Counted from the stretch's first letter, positions 26,897-38,451 are shown. The stretch: DNA of 64,000 bases from Methyloversatilis universalis FAM5 (GCF_000214035.2 NZ_AFHG01000053.1:124001-188000); one strand, 5' to 3'. The notes: generated by a model from the letters alone, not told the origin. Numbers and translations: made by a program.

Positions 26897-28930
26897 ATGA
26901 CGACACACAGCACCGCCTACGTCGCCGAACTGACGGCACTGCTCGAAGACCTGTCCCGCCATGCCGGCGACACCGGCGGCGAAACGCTGGCCCGGCTGAT
27001 CGCGCTGATCCGCCCGGCCGGACGAGAAACACATGAAGTCGCCGAATCGCGCTTCCGCGCGCTGCTGCGGCTGCTGGCCGCGCGCCCGGAGCTGGCGGCC
27101 GCACTCGGTCAGCATCTGAACGCGGTGCTGGCGGCGCGCATGCACCGCACGCTGTATTCCGAATCCGGCGTGCTGGCCAATCAGGGCTTCTTCAGCGGAC
27201 TGGGCAGCCGACTGCTCGGCCGCATGCTGCCGCCGGCGGTGGACCGCGATTTCCTGCGCAGCCTGTTCAGCGAAATCTTCGACGACGCGCAGGATGGTGA
27301 ATGGATGAGCGCGCTGCCGCGCGAAGACTGGCTGCTGCTGCTCGACACGCTGGACGTGGAGGGCGAGCGCTTCGCCGACGCGCGCCGGCAGTGCCGCCAC
27401 GAACTGTTCGAAGCGATGCGCATGGCCTCGCACCGGCTCGCCGCACTCGGCATGGAACAGGCGCTGCTGCGCTACCTGCCTTCGCTGGCGCGGCACGAAT
27501 CGCCCTTCCTCGCACAGAGCGACGAAGTGCGCGCCTTCATCGACCGCCATGCCCACAGCAAGGAACCCGCGTCACACGACGGCCACCTCGAGGTGCTGCT
27601 GGACCAGTGCATGAGCTATGTCGATACGATACGGCGCCGCTCGCGCGAGGCCGGCGTCGGCGTAAACCTGGTATTCGTGCTGGCGCGCATCGAACAGATC
27701 GTCGAACGGCTGCGCCTGCTGCGCACGCTGGTGGAGCCGGCGCCGGAAGACGACGCCCCCACCGTGCGGGCGCGCGCAATCGACTTCTTCCTCGGTCTGG
27801 TGCGGCAGGAGAACCGCCGGCACAGCGTACGCGACCTCTTCCAGGGCACGACGCAGCTGCTGGCACGTCGCGTCACCGAACAGGCGAGCAAGTCGGGCGA
27901 GCACTACGTGACCGAATCACGCGGCGAGTTCTTCGGCATGTTCCGGGCGGCCGCCGGCGCCGGCCTGATCATCGGCAGCATGGCGATGATCAAGATACTG
28001 AGCGCCAAGCTCGGCCTGCCCCCGGTGTGGGAGGCGGTGGCCTACAGCCTGAATTACGGTCTCGGCTTCGTGCTGGTGCACATCCTGCACCTGACCATCG
28101 CCACCAAGCAGCCGGCGATGACCGCCGCCACGCTGGCGGCGGCACTCGATGGCAAGCAGAACCGCGAAGCACGGCTGAACGTGCTGGCCGACCTCGCGGC
28201 CCAGGTCAGCCGCACACAATGGATATCGATCGCCGGCAACGTGTCGATCGGCTTCCTGACCGCGCTGGCCATCGTCATGGTGGGCGGCCAGTTCTTCGGC
28301 TGGCATCCGGTGGACCCGGTCAAGGGCGCCCACCTGCTGCACGACCTGCACCCCTGGCAGAGCCTGGCGCTGGTGCACGCGGCGATCGCCGGCGTCTATC
28401 TGTTCCTGAGCGGCCTCATTTCCGGCTACTACGACAACCAGTCGCTGTATCACCGGGTACCGGAGCGGCTGCGCCGGGTGAAATGGCTGAAGAGCCTGCT
28501 GGGCGAGGCGCGGCTGGGCCGGCTGGCCGACTATGTCGAACACAACCTCGGCGCGCTGATGGGGAATTTCCTGTTCGGCTGCATGCTGGGCTGCACCCCG
28601 ATCATCGGCCAGCTGCTGGGCCTTCCGCTGGACATCCGGCACGTGGCCTTCGCTTCGGCCAATCTGGCCTACGGCCTGCACGCGCTGGATTTCGATCTGG
28701 CCTGGCAGACCATCGCGATCAGCGCGCTGGGCGTCGCTCTGGTCGGCCTGACCAACCTCATGGTGAGCTTCAGTCTCGCGATGAAGACCGCGCTGCGCTC
28801 GCGCGGCATCGGGCCGGAGGACACCCGCGGCCTGTCGGTGAAGCTGGCACGCCGCTTCCTGAGCCGGCCGCGCGACTTCTTCTGGCCGCCGAAGCCGGCG
28901 GCCGTACCGACGACCACGACGACCGGCTGA
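26897..28930 (+). CDS. SpcR-type 'site-specific recombinase' family membrane protein
   Basis: The product is 677 residues from the ATG at 26897; the frame extends upstream into the ATPase gene but homology starts here. The first 350 residues are helical and soluble. From about 355 there are several membrane segments ([58 protein letters not shown]). The pattern fits PF10136, called site-specific recombinase after a gonococcal study. No tyrosine- or serine-recombinase catalytic motifs are seen, so the name is doubtful and a membrane role is more likely. It follows the exporter by 64 bases. Confidence 0.75.
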   Translation: MTTHSTAYVAELTALLEDLSRHAGDTGGETLARLIALIRPAGRETHEVAESRFRALLRLLAARPELAAALGQHLNAVLAARMHRTLYSESGVLANQGFFSGLGSRLLGRMLPPAVDRDFLRSLFSEIFDDAQDGEWMSALPREDWLLLLDTLDVEGERFADARRQCRHELFEAMRMASHRLAALGMEQALLRYLPSLARHESPFLAQSDEVRAFIDRHAHSKEPASHDGHLEVLLDQCMSYVDTIRRRSREAGVGVNLVFVLARIEQIVERLRLLRTLVEPAPEDDAPTVRARAIDFFLGLVRQENRRHSVRDLFQGTTQLLARRVTEQASKSGEHYVTESRGEFFGMFRAAAGAGLIIGSMAMIKILSAKLGLPPVWEAVAYSLNYGLGFVLVHILHLTIATKQPAMTAATLAAALDGKQNREARLNVLADLAAQVSRTQWISIAGNVSIGFLTALAIVMVGGQFFGWHPVDPVKGAHLLHDLHPWQSLALVHAAIAGVYLFLSGLISGYYDNQSLYHRVPERLRRVKWLKSLLGEARLGRLADYVEHNLGALMGNFLFGCMLGCTPIIGQLLGLPLDIRHVAFASANLAYGLHALDFDLAWQTIAISALGVALVGLTNLMVSFSLAMKTALRSRGIGPEDTRGLSVKLARRFLSRPRDFFWPPKPAAVPTTTTTG

Positions 28931-28933
28931 ACC

Positions 28934-30007
28934 TCAGCCGGCCGGGGTATCCGCGGCCGGTTTGCGCGCGCGACTGCGGCGCGGCGCGCGGCTGCGGGGC
29001 GGCTTGGCTTCGCCGCTCTCGGCGGCCGGTGCGGGCGCGGCGGGCTCGGCGGCATCCACCGCTTCGGCCGACGCCGGTGCGGCGGCTTCGGCCACCGGCT
29101 TGGTCTTGCGCGGCGTGCGGCTGCGGCGCGACTTGGCGGCAGGGGCTTCGGCCGCCGGCAGATCGTTGGCCGCCTCGCTGCCGGCTTCGGGCAGCGCTTC
29201 CGGCAGGGGCTCTGGCAGCAGTTCGAGCTGCTTGTCCGCCGCACGCTCGATCAGCTGCACCTGGGCCTGACCGTTGTCGCCCTTGTGCAGACGGAACAGT
29301 TCCGGATGGCTTTCCAGCAGGCCGGACAGGCTGGCGTGGCCATAATCCTTGTGGCTGAAGCCCGGTTCGAACTGGCGCACGATCTGGCCGACCCGGCCGA
29401 TGCCGGCCCAGCCGCTGTCCTCGTCGGTGGCCGAACGGATGCCCTGTGACAGCAGTTCGAGAATCTGCGCGTCCGGCTGGCGGTTGCGCGGCTTGCGCGA
29501 CTGTTCGTTGCGCGCCGGCGCGGCCGTCGGCTTTTTCTTCTGCGCCGACAGCGGCGGCGCGGCGCGCATGTCGTCGGTGAATACGAATTCCTCACAGGCG
29601 CGCTGGAAGGCCACTGGCGTGGTGCGGCGGCCGACGCCCATCACGAACAGACCGCTTTCCTGGATGCGGCGGGCCAGCGAGGTGAAGTCGGAATCGCTGG
29701 ACACGATGCAGAAGCCATCGACCAGGCCGGAATGCAGCAGGTCCATGGCGTCGATGATCATCGCGCTGTCGGTGGCGTTCTTGCCGCCGACGATGCGGAA
29801 CTGCTGGATCGGCCGGATCGAGTGATCGAGCAGATAGGCCTTCCAGCTGGTCATGTTGGGCGAGGTCCAGTCGCCGTAGATGCGGCGTACCGTCACCCGG
29901 CCGCGCGAGGCGGCGGCCAGCAGCACCGGCTGGATCAGCGAGGGCTGGGCGTTGTCGGCATCGATGACCAGCGCGAGCCGGCGCGATTGCGAATTCATGT
30001 CGTTCAT
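28934..30007 (-). CDS. NYN-domain RNase-like protein with OST-HTH/LOTUS domain
   Basis: The product is 357 residues from the ATG at 30007 (MNDMNSQSRRLAL); a second ATG is at 29998 and neither has a strong ribosome site. The NYN/LabA-like nuclease fold spans about 10-155: LVIDADNAQ, KNATDSAMIIDAMDLL and VSSDSDFTSLARRI, with the acidic residues expected for metal binding. A LOTUS/OST-HTH RNA-binding domain spans about 190-260 (AQILELLSQGIRSA; GFSHKDYGHASLSGLL). The Ala/Pro/Arg-rich tail looks disordered and basic. It probably cleaves or binds RNA; its target is unknown. It converges with the SpcR-type gene, 3 bases apart. Confidence 0.85.
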   Translation of the reverse strand: MNDMNSQSRRLALVIDADNAQPSLIQPVLLAAASRGRVTVRRIYGDWTSPNMTSWKAYLLDHSIRPIQQFRIVGGKNATDSAMIIDAMDLLHSGLVDGFCIVSSDSDFTSLARRIQESGLFVMGVGRRTTPVAFQRACEEFVFTDDMRAAPPLSAQKKKPTAAPARNEQSRKPRNRQPDAQILELLSQGIRSATDEDSGWAGIGRVGQIVRQFEPGFSHKDYGHASLSGLLESHPELFRLHKGDNGQAQVQLIERAADKQLELLPEPLPEALPEAGSEAANDLPAAEAPAAKSRRSRTPRKTKPVAEAAAPASAEAVDAAEPAAPAPAAESGEAKPPRSRAPRRSRARKPAADTPAG

Positions 30008-30217
30008 GTGAAGCAGGGTATGCGGTGTGAAAGCGCTGATGCTACGCCAGTCACCCCGCGACCGGGCACTCGCCTTTTGGGAAGATTCCGCATCCGGGCG
30101 CCGGACTGCTGACGGATGATCGCGCAAGGCGCTTGACCGCCGCGCGGCGGCAGCCATCCGTCACCCGAACCGGGCGCCGCTCCGGCGAGAGGCGCCCGGC
30201 AGGGGCCGGCGAACGGC

Positions 30218-31225
30218 TCAGCCTTCGATGGTGAGATACACCAGCGTCTGGTTCAGCAGCTGGTAAGCCACTTCGCCGAAGGTCATCGGGCCCAGCATGG
30301 CCGGCACGCGCTTGCCCTCCAGTTCGCTGTACAGATAGTTCAGCACGCAGTTGCAGCTGAAGCCGATCGGCCCGGTCTGCGCCGGCAGCGATGCATGGAA
30401 GGCGCTCACGTAATCGGGCACCGGCGCGGCGAAGCGGTACTCGATGTCGTCGAATACCGGGGCGTAGAAATCCACCGTGCCCTTGGCGGCATCGACCGCC
30501 TTGATGCTCACGTTGATCATGGCGCCGCTGTAATCGGCCACCAGCGGCAGCTTGGTGTCGATCGCGCGCGAAGCGACGTACTGCGCGAAGTTGCCCGGCT
30601 GATCGTTGATCAGACAGTCCGATGCGCTGAAACCCTTGGCCGGGAAGCGGATGCGGTCGCCCTCGCCCTGGGTGAACAGGTTGATGATGTCGATCTGCGC
30701 GTACTTGGTTTCCGGCAGCGGCACATGCATCACCAGCGCGCGCTCGCCGTCGAATTCCAGCGTTTCGCCATTCACCACCAGCGGGCTGGCGCGGCCGAGG
30801 TCGGCCAGATGAATGCCGGAAATCCAGCCCACCAGCGGCTTGATGTACATGTCCTCATAGCCCGGCGCATTGCGCGCGAACAGCGAATGCACCGCCGAGA
30901 ACGCCGGCATGACGATGATGGAGAAGCCGTTGTCCGGGCCGTCGGCACACACGCGCTCGAGGCTGATCGGGTCGTAGAAGCGGATTTCAGGCGCGCCGCC
31001 GAGCACCGGCACCGCAGCGACATAGAGCTGGTCGCGCGTGGTGACGCCACCGTCCTGCCCCATGAAATAGGGAATGGTGCCGCCAATCCAGTGGCCGCGC
31101 GGCAGCTGGCGCAGCAGCGCCTCGTCGCCGGCGATGCTGTAGTGGCCGCCTGCGCGGATGAGGGCCGTCGCTTCGGACAGCCCCATCATGCGTCCGCTCA
31201 GGGCGGACGGGTGCTGAGTCGTCAT
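30218..31225 (-). CDS. Protein of unknown function, possibly DUF6976, with FIST-like C-terminus
   Basis: The product is 335 residues, soluble, without signal peptide. The opening MMGLSEATALIRAGGHYSIAG and the end FSCNCVLNYLYSELEGK / GPMTFGEVAYQLLNQTLVYL are distinctive; the latter recalls FIST_C ligand-sensing domains. I believe this family is the one called DUF6976, but I cannot confirm it. It lies 19 bases after the ISL3-like gene and is probably in one operon with it. No enzymatic motif is apparent. Confidence 0.7.
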   Translation of the reverse strand: MTTQHPSALSGRMMGLSEATALIRAGGHYSIAGDEALLRQLPRGHWIGGTIPYFMGQDGGVTTRDQLYVAAVPVLGGAPEIRFYDPISLERVCADGPDNGFSIIVMPAFSAVHSLFARNAPGYEDMYIKPLVGWISGIHLADLGRASPLVVNGETLEFDGERALVMHVPLPETKYAQIDIINLFTQGEGDRIRFPAKGFSASDCLINDQPGNFAQYVASRAIDTKLPLVADYSGAMINVSIKAVDAAKGTVDFYAPVFDDIEYRFAAPVPDYVSAFHASLPAQTGPIGFSCNCVLNYLYSELEGKRVPAMLGPMTFGEVAYQLLNQTLVYLTIEG

Positions 31226-31244
31226 CGGGAGTGGTCCGGTATGT

Positions 31245-31982
31245 TCAGTGCGTGCGCAGCTGCGCCAGTTCGTGACCGAGCATGCGGGCGTTCTTGACGA
31301 AGTAGCGGTGCAGCTCGCGCAGCTTGAGCATGCGCACCTCGTCGTCGGTGATCACTTCCATCTGGCTGCGCAGACGGGTCATCAGCAGCTTCAGGCTGAG
31401 TGCGCGGATGTCGATGTCACGCCGCCCTTCGATCAGCTGCAGCCACACCGGGTCGGCGACATCAGGTACGTCGTCATCGGACGCAGCGGACGCCGGTGCC
31501 GCCGCGTCGCCGGCCACCGCCGCCTGCGCGGCTGCAGCCACCCGGGCCGGATCGGTGATCGCGGTCTTGCCCTGGTCGAGCGCGAACTTGAACTTCCACA
31601 GTTCCTGCAGAGGAATGCCGGTGATGGCGCAGATGCCGTTCAGCGATACGCCCTCGTTGAACAGCGCGAATACCTGTTTGGAAAGCGCCTGCGAGAAGGG
31701 CATGTCGGCCGGCCCGGCCCAGGGCAGGGCGCTCAGATCAGCGCTGGCGGGCGCCAGCACATGCAGGTGGCAGCGCCACCCCGCGAGATCGATGTGACGC
31801 CAGACCCGTTCAGCGCCCTCCTGATCGGCCTGCTTGCGACCCAGGCCGAACCATCCGCGTTGAACTTCAAGGCCTATCCATGCATCGACCCGCCTCGCAC
31901 CCGGATCGAATCGGAAGTCACGTACCGTCCACGGTTCGTTCAATTGCAGCAAGCGCCCGAGCAGGGCCTTGTCCAGCGCCAT
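31245..31982 (-). CDS. Unknown protein resembling a domesticated ISL3-family transposase N-terminus
   Basis: The product is 245 residues from the ATG at 31982, preceded by AAGGAG at a good distance; the longer frame to 32177 is not supported. Residues 5-120 follow the layout of ISL3 transposase N-termini: LQLNEPWTVRDFRFDPGARR, then a charged strand, VWRHIDLAGWRCHLHV, LPWAGPADMPFSQALS and a helix-turn-helix-like NGICAITGIPLQELWKFKF. The paired zinc-finger cysteines and the whole catalytic domain are missing. Residues 150-245 are a separate helical tail. This points to a co-opted DNA- or protein-binding module and not to an active element. The neighbour is the DUF6976-like gene. Confidence 0.65.
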   Translation of the reverse strand: MALDKALLGRLLQLNEPWTVRDFRFDPGARRVDAWIGLEVQRGWFGLGRKQADQEGAERVWRHIDLAGWRCHLHVLAPASADLSALPWAGPADMPFSQALSKQVFALFNEGVSLNGICAITGIPLQELWKFKFALDQGKTAITDPARVAAAAQAAVAGDAAAPASAASDDDVPDVADPVWLQLIEGRRDIDIRALSLKLLMTRLRSQMEVITDDEVRMLKLRELHRYFVKNARMLGHELAQLRTH

Positions 31983-32220
31983 CGTCGTCTCCTTCTCCGA
32001 CCTTGTCCGCCTCCTGCTCGTAGTCAGGAAGTCGTTGGTTGATAGAGTGGCTGGGAATTGCGACGCGCATAGTAACAAAGCGCAGGACGCCGGACAGGGC
32101 GTGCTGCACGCGGCCGCAAAGAGACGACAACGGATGAAATCTGGATTTCTGAACCGGGGAACCCGGATTGCCCGCACCGGAGAGCCCGGTGAGGCAGTAC
32201 CTTGAACGGTACGGAAGGTG

Positions 32221-32305
32221 TGGTGCGCGGAGAGAGACTCGAACTCTCACGCCTTGCGGCACTGCCCCCTCAAGACAGCGCGTCTACCAATTTCGCCACC
32301 CGCGC
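32221..32305 (-). tRNA. tRNA-Leu(GAG)
   Basis: The minus strand folds as an 85-base class II tRNA with encoded CCA. The acceptor GCGCGGG pairs with TCCGCGC. The anticodon arm CTGTC-TTGAGGG-GGCAG gives GAG. The long variable arm is TGCCGCAAGGCGT, and the T arm is GAGAG-TTCGAGT-CTCTC. Confidence 0.95.
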
Positions 32306-32349
32306 ACTTGGGTAGGGGCGCGAATATACCTGAAAAAGGATGACTTTGC

Positions 32350-34146
<1,797 letters not shown>

Positions 34147-34225
34147 AGAGCTCAGCAGGAAATATTGGTTGGGCCGGTGAGCGCCGCTTCGTAAGCTCCG
34201 CGTTCCCGTCGATACCGATACGATC

Positions 34226-35476
34226 ATGACGCTGCGACACCTGCTGTCCTTTCCCCTGCTCGCCGCACTCGCCGCAGCGCCCGCCTTCGCCACCAACGGT
34301 TACCTGCAGCACGGCTACGGCGTGAAGTCGCAGGGCATGGCCGGCGTGGGCATCGCGCTGCCGCAGGACGGACTGCCGGCCGCCACCAATCCGGCGGGTA
34401 CCGCCTTCGTCGGCAACCGGATCGACGTCGGCGCGGTGTGGTTCCGGCCCAGTCGCGGCGCCGAGATCTCCGGCAACGGCGCAGGTCTGGACGGCCGCTA
34501 CGATGGCAACGACACGCGCAATTTCTTCATTCCCGAGCTGGGCTATGTGCGTCAGTTCGGCGGCGACTACGCCTTCGGTGTCGCGGTCTATGGCAATGGC
34601 GGCATGAACACCGACTACCGCCGCAACCCCTTCCGCAGCTTCGGCGCGCAGGGCAATGCCGGCATCGATCTGGCACAGGTTTTCGTGTCGCCGTCGCTGG
34701 CCTGGCGCATCACGCCGGATCACGCGGTCGGGGTGGCGGTGAACCTGGCCTGGCAGCAGTTCAAGGCCAAGGGCATACAGCCTTTCGCGGGCTTCTCCGC
34801 CGCTCCCGGCAATGTGTCGGATCAGGGACGCGACGACGCCACCGGCTGGGGCCTGCGCCTGGGCTACACCGGCCGGCTGTCGCCGACGCTGACCGTGGGC
34901 CTGACCTGGGCGTCCAAGACGCGCATGGGCGACTTCGACAAGTACCGCGGACTGTTCGCCGAAGGCGGCGGCTTCGACGTGCCCGAGAACTACGGCGCCG
35001 GCCTCGCCTGGCAGGCCACCCGTGCGCTCACGCTGGCGGCCGACGTGCAGCGCATCGAATACAGCGGCGTGCCTTCGGTCGGCCGCACGCTGGCGCCGCT
35101 GTTCGCCGGCAACCCGCTCGGTTCAAACGACGGTCCGGGTTTCGGCTGGCGCGACGTGACGGTGTGGAAGCTCGGCGCAGGCTACGAGTGGAGCGATAAC
35201 CTGACGCTGCGCGCCGGCTACAGCCACGTGTCGGCACCGGTCCCGTCCGGCCAGACGCTGCTCAACATCCTGGCACCGGGCGTGGTGCGCGACCACGCGA
35301 GCATCGGTGCGACCTGGAAAACCGCTGGCGGCGAACTGAGTCTGTCCTACACCCGCGCCTTCCGCGAAACCGTGCGCGGCAGCGCTTCAATTCCGGCCGT
35401 ACCCTTCGGCGGCGGCGAGGCGGACGTGCATCTGAGCGAACACATTCTCGGCATCGCCTGGGGGCGCGCGCTCTGA
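34226..35476 (+). CDS. OmpP1/FadL/TodX-family outer-membrane transporter
   Basis: The product is 416 residues with signal peptide MTLRHLLSFPLLAALAAAPAFA and mature start TNGYLQHGYGVKSQGMAG, the typical FadL hatch segment followed by LPAATNPAGTAFVGNR. Repeated amphipathic strands (WRITPDHAVGVAVNLAWQ; LTLRAGYSHVSAPVP) continue to a C-terminal aromatic-containing strand (HILGIAWGRAL). It is a beta-barrel pore for long-chain fatty acids or other hydrophobic compounds. The gap to the ABC exporter is 79 bases, so joint transcription is possible. Confidence 0.9.
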   Translation: MTLRHLLSFPLLAALAAAPAFATNGYLQHGYGVKSQGMAGVGIALPQDGLPAATNPAGTAFVGNRIDVGAVWFRPSRGAEISGNGAGLDGRYDGNDTRNFFIPELGYVRQFGGDYAFGVAVYGNGGMNTDYRRNPFRSFGAQGNAGIDLAQVFVSPSLAWRITPDHAVGVAVNLAWQQFKAKGIQPFAGFSAAPGNVSDQGRDDATGWGLRLGYTGRLSPTLTVGLTWASKTRMGDFDKYRGLFAEGGGFDVPENYGAGLAWQATRALTLAADVQRIEYSGVPSVGRTLAPLFAGNPLGSNDGPGFGWRDVTVWKLGAGYEWSDNLTLRAGYSHVSAPVPSGQTLLNILAPGVVRDHASIGATWKTAGGELSLSYTRAFRETVRGSASIPAVPFGGGEADVHLSEHILGIAWGRAL

Positions 35477-35522
35477 GCGGCTGAGCCGTGTGGCGCCCGA
35501 GCGGGCGTCTTCAGCGCCGTCC

Positions 35523-36809
35523 TCAGCGCCTTCTTTTCGCCGCGTACATCGCCGCATCCGCGGTCAGCAGCAGTTCCTTGGTGCCGTCCCCGTCCTCGGG
35601 CCAGTGGGCGACGCCGATGCTGGCGCTGACTTCCAGCTCACGCCCCTCGACCACGAAGGGCGGTCGCAGGGCTTCGCCGATCTTGTCGGCCACGTGGGCC
35701 GCATCGGCCGCCTGGGTCAGATCGCCCAGCAGCACCACGAATTCATCGCCACCGAGGCGCGCGACCGTGTCGGCGTCGCGCACCGCGCGGCGCAGCCGCT
35801 GCGCGATTTCCTGCAGCAGCTGATCGCCGGCGGCGTGACCCAGCGTGTCGTTCACGTCCTTGAAGCGGTTCAGATCGAGATAGAGCAGCGCCAGCCGGCC
35901 ACGGGCGCGGCGGGCGACCGCGATGGCGGTGTCGATGCGATCGTGCAGCAGCGCCCGGTTGGGCAGGCCGGTCAGCGCGTCGTACTGCGCCATGCGACGC
36001 AGCCGCGTCTGCAGGCGCATGCGTTCGAGCGCGGTGGCGATCTGGGTGGCCACGAAGTGCAGCAGGTCGCGGTCGCGCACGGCAAACAGCGGCCCGCCGG
36101 CACGGCGCTTCAGCGCAATCGCGCCCAGCCTGTCGTCGGCTGACGAGAGCGGTGCGCCCAGCCACTGTTCGCCGTCGTCGAGCGCACGCATTTCCGGTTC
36201 GCCGCGACGCACGATGTCCTCGCAGAATTCCAGACAGCGCGCCGGCAGGGCATCAGCAGGCAGCCCCTGGGCATCGGCGGCATAGGCAATGTTGAGCGCG
36301 CCATCGGTGTCGTTGCGCACCGCGACCATGGCGCGGTCCGCCGGCAGCAGGTCGGCCACGATGCGGTGGGCCAGCGCCAGCAGTTCGAACGGATCGGTCG
36401 CCACATGCGCCGCTTCCGACATGGCGTACATCGCGGTCTGCATCGACTCCGCACGCTTGCGGGCGGTGATGTCGTGCGCGACCGCCACCCGCACCTGCTC
36501 GTTCTCCGACCAGCGCGCCGACCACATGACGTGGACCACGCGCCCGTCCTTGCGCACGTAGCGGTTCTCGAAACTGAGCTTGGGCTCGCCGGACATGATT
36601 TCGGCCGCGGCACGCAGCGTGCGCTCACGGTCCTCGGGCAGCACGTATTCGATCATCGCGCGGCCCACCACTTCGTCGCAGCGGTAGCCGAAGATGCGCT
36701 CGAATGCGGCACTGACGAAAAGGAAATGGCCCTCTCGGTCGACGACGCAGACCGCGTCGAGCAACAGATCCATCACCGCTTCAAGGGGGGCACTGCGTTG
36801 TATGTCCAT
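35523..36809 (-). CDS. PAS-GAF-GGDEF diguanylate cyclase
   Basis: The product is 428 residues from the ATG at 36809 (MDIQRSAPLEAVMDL); a TTG 20 codons earlier is possible but less likely. The PAS/PAC spans about 10-125 (ICVVD-type strand AVCVVDREGHFLFVSAAFERIFG). The GAF-like domain spans about 130-270 (LLPADRAMVAVRNDTDGAL). The GGDEF spans about 275-425: DALTGLPNRALL, LDLNRFKDVNDTLGH, inhibitory RDAD, then LGGDEFVVLL. All active-site residues are present. The cytoplasmic sensor ligand is unknown. It converges with the FadL gene. Confidence 0.9.
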   Translation of the reverse strand: MDIQRSAPLEAVMDLLLDAVCVVDREGHFLFVSAAFERIFGYRCDEVVGRAMIEYVLPEDRERTLRAAAEIMSGEPKLSFENRYVRKDGRVVHVMWSARWSENEQVRVAVAHDITARKRAESMQTAMYAMSEAAHVATDPFELLALAHRIVADLLPADRAMVAVRNDTDGALNIAYAADAQGLPADALPARCLEFCEDIVRRGEPEMRALDDGEQWLGAPLSSADDRLGAIALKRRAGGPLFAVRDRDLLHFVATQIATALERMRLQTRLRRMAQYDALTGLPNRALLHDRIDTAIAVARRARGRLALLYLDLNRFKDVNDTLGHAAGDQLLQEIAQRLRRAVRDADTVARLGGDEFVVLLGDLTQAADAAHVADKIGEALRPPFVVEGRELEVSASIGVAHWPEDGDGTKELLLTADAAMYAAKRRR

Positions 36810-36921
36810 GACCGGGAAAATACCGCGCGAAGACAGCGCGGCAGCGGCATTGTCGGTCAAATTGAGCAAACCGGGGCGGCCGGCTGTGCAAAGCCGGGCC
36901 CCGGCGCCCGGCGGCGCGGGC

Positions 36922-38304
36922 CTACACGGCGGCGGGCTGCCCCGCGGACCGGTGTCGCGATGAGGTATCGCCGGCGATCAGTTCGGCCACCGCGGGCCGG
37001 GTGCGCAGCAGGTGGGCGAGGAAAAGACCGGCGCCGACCGAGGTCAGCACCGACAGTATGACCAGGCTGGTGTAGGCGACCGGATTCACGATGCCGGCCG
37101 AAAAGGCGGTGGCCGCCACCAGCAGGCCGGGCCCGCCGCGCGCATTGACGCTGATCGCCAGCGCATTCGCCATCGGCAGCGGTTCGCGCGCGAACAGACC
37201 GCCGATCAGCGCACCGCCGTACTTGACGATGCTGCCGAACAGCAGGATGCCGACCGTGAGACGCCAGTCGAAGTCGCGGATCAGGTCCAGCGACACGCCG
37301 ATCAGCGCGAAGTAGAGCGGAATGAAGAAGCCCAGGCCGACCGATTCCACCTGCTGCTGCGCCTTCACCACGTCGGCGTGGGTGTTGCGTGACGCCACGA
37401 TGCCGGCCACCAGCGCGCCGAACATCGGCGCCAGCCCGAGCAGCATGGCGACGCCGGTGGTCACCAGCACCGACGTGAACAGCCAGGCCAGCGGACTGCG
37501 CCGGGCGATGAAATTGAAGCGGGCGCAGGCTTCGCCCTCCGGCGTCCGCACCGGCCCGAATCCCCAGGCCGCCACCGCGAGCAGCAGCAGGCTGGCCGCG
37601 ATGTGCCAGATCACGAACGCGGGTTCCGCCGGGCCGATGCCCAGCCCGGTGAGCACCGACGCATCGCCACCGGCGCTCGCCTGCACCATGCCGAGGGCGA
37701 TCGACAGCGCGACGTAGAGCAGCACGTCCTCGATCACCGCCACCGACAGCACGATGCGGGCGAGCCGGGTGTGCATGAGGCCGAGGTCGATGAAGATGCG
37801 CGCAATGACCGGAATGCTGGTGATGGCCAGCTCGATCAGCAGCACGATCTTGAGCGCCCCCAGATGGCCGGCACTGCCGGCATAGGGGCTGAAATCCACC
37901 AGCTCGAACAGCAGCAGGCCGGCGCCTACCGGCACGATGACACCGGTGGCGGCCACCCAGCCGACCGAGCCGGTGTCGTCGCGGGTGAGCAGGCGGCGCA
38001 GCTGCAATCCACCGATGAACATGAGCAGCAGCAGGCCTATGGTGCTGCAGAAGCTCAGCACGGTGAGCACCGGCGGCACCGTGCCACCGGTGGCGGGCAG
38101 GGCCGGCAGCAGCCAGCCGTGGGCATCCGGCCACAGTCTTTTCAGCACGGTCTGGCCCAGCAGCAGGCCACCGGCCAGTTCGCCCACCATGGGCGGAATG
38201 CGCAGGCGCGCGGCGGCATAGCCGCCCAGATGCGCGCAGCTCAGCAGCACGGCCAGCGTGATGATGACGTGGAACAGATCGACCAGACCCAGGTTCAAGG
38301 GCAT
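36922..38304 (-). CDS. CPA2-family cation:proton antiporter (KefB/NapA-like)
   Basis: The product is 460 residues with about 12 membrane segments. MPLNLGLVDLFHVIITLAVL starts at the ATG 38304; a GGAGGA lies only one base before it, so a GTG at 38319 is an alternative start. Conserved stretches include IPPMVGELAGGLLLGQ, FMIGLxL-type LLMFIGGLQL, and LGLAPMFGALVAGIVAS, all of the Na/H exchanger fold. There is no C-terminal RCK/TrkA-N domain, unlike KefB. It exchanges Na+ or K+ for protons across the inner membrane; the ion is not readable. Confidence 0.88.
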   Translation of the reverse strand: MPLNLGLVDLFHVIITLAVLLSCAHLGGYAAARLRIPPMVGELAGGLLLGQTVLKRLWPDAHGWLLPALPATGGTVPPVLTVLSFCSTIGLLLLMFIGGLQLRRLLTRDDTGSVGWVAATGVIVPVGAGLLLFELVDFSPYAGSAGHLGALKIVLLIELAITSIPVIARIFIDLGLMHTRLARIVLSVAVIEDVLLYVALSIALGMVQASAGGDASVLTGLGIGPAEPAFVIWHIAASLLLLAVAAWGFGPVRTPEGEACARFNFIARRSPLAWLFTSVLVTTGVAMLLGLAPMFGALVAGIVASRNTHADVVKAQQQVESVGLGFFIPLYFALIGVSLDLIRDFDWRLTVGILLFGSIVKYGGALIGGLFAREPLPMANALAISVNARGGPGLLVAATAFSAGIVNPVAYTSLVILSVLTSVGAGLFLAHLLRTRPAVAELIAGDTSSRHRSAGQPAAV

Positions 38305-38436
38305 TCCTCCGGACTGCACCGGCTGCAGCCGCCGACCGGAGAGGACCGGATGTCGGCGCCACGGCGGGCGCGGTGCGCACGGACCTCCGGCACACCGATG
38401 AATCCAGCCTAGCCGCCGCCCCCATCGTGACGAACG

Positions 38437-38451
38437 AATCAATGCTTGATT
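38437..38451. repeat. Inverted repeat upstream of the antiporter gene
   Basis: AATCAA-TGC-TTGATT is a perfect 6-bp dyad in an AT-rich patch, with an outer AACGAA (38433-38438) and TTCGTT (38457-38462) also complementary. It lies 133 bases before the antiporter start, inside the 493-base gap 38305-38797, which shows no gene. A regulator binding site is possible. Confidence 0.35.

Noticed and set aside
30395-31297. 300-codon plus-strand frame opposite the DUF6976-like gene
   Set aside because: No start signal and no structure; the minus-strand frame has conserved-looking segments and operon spacing.
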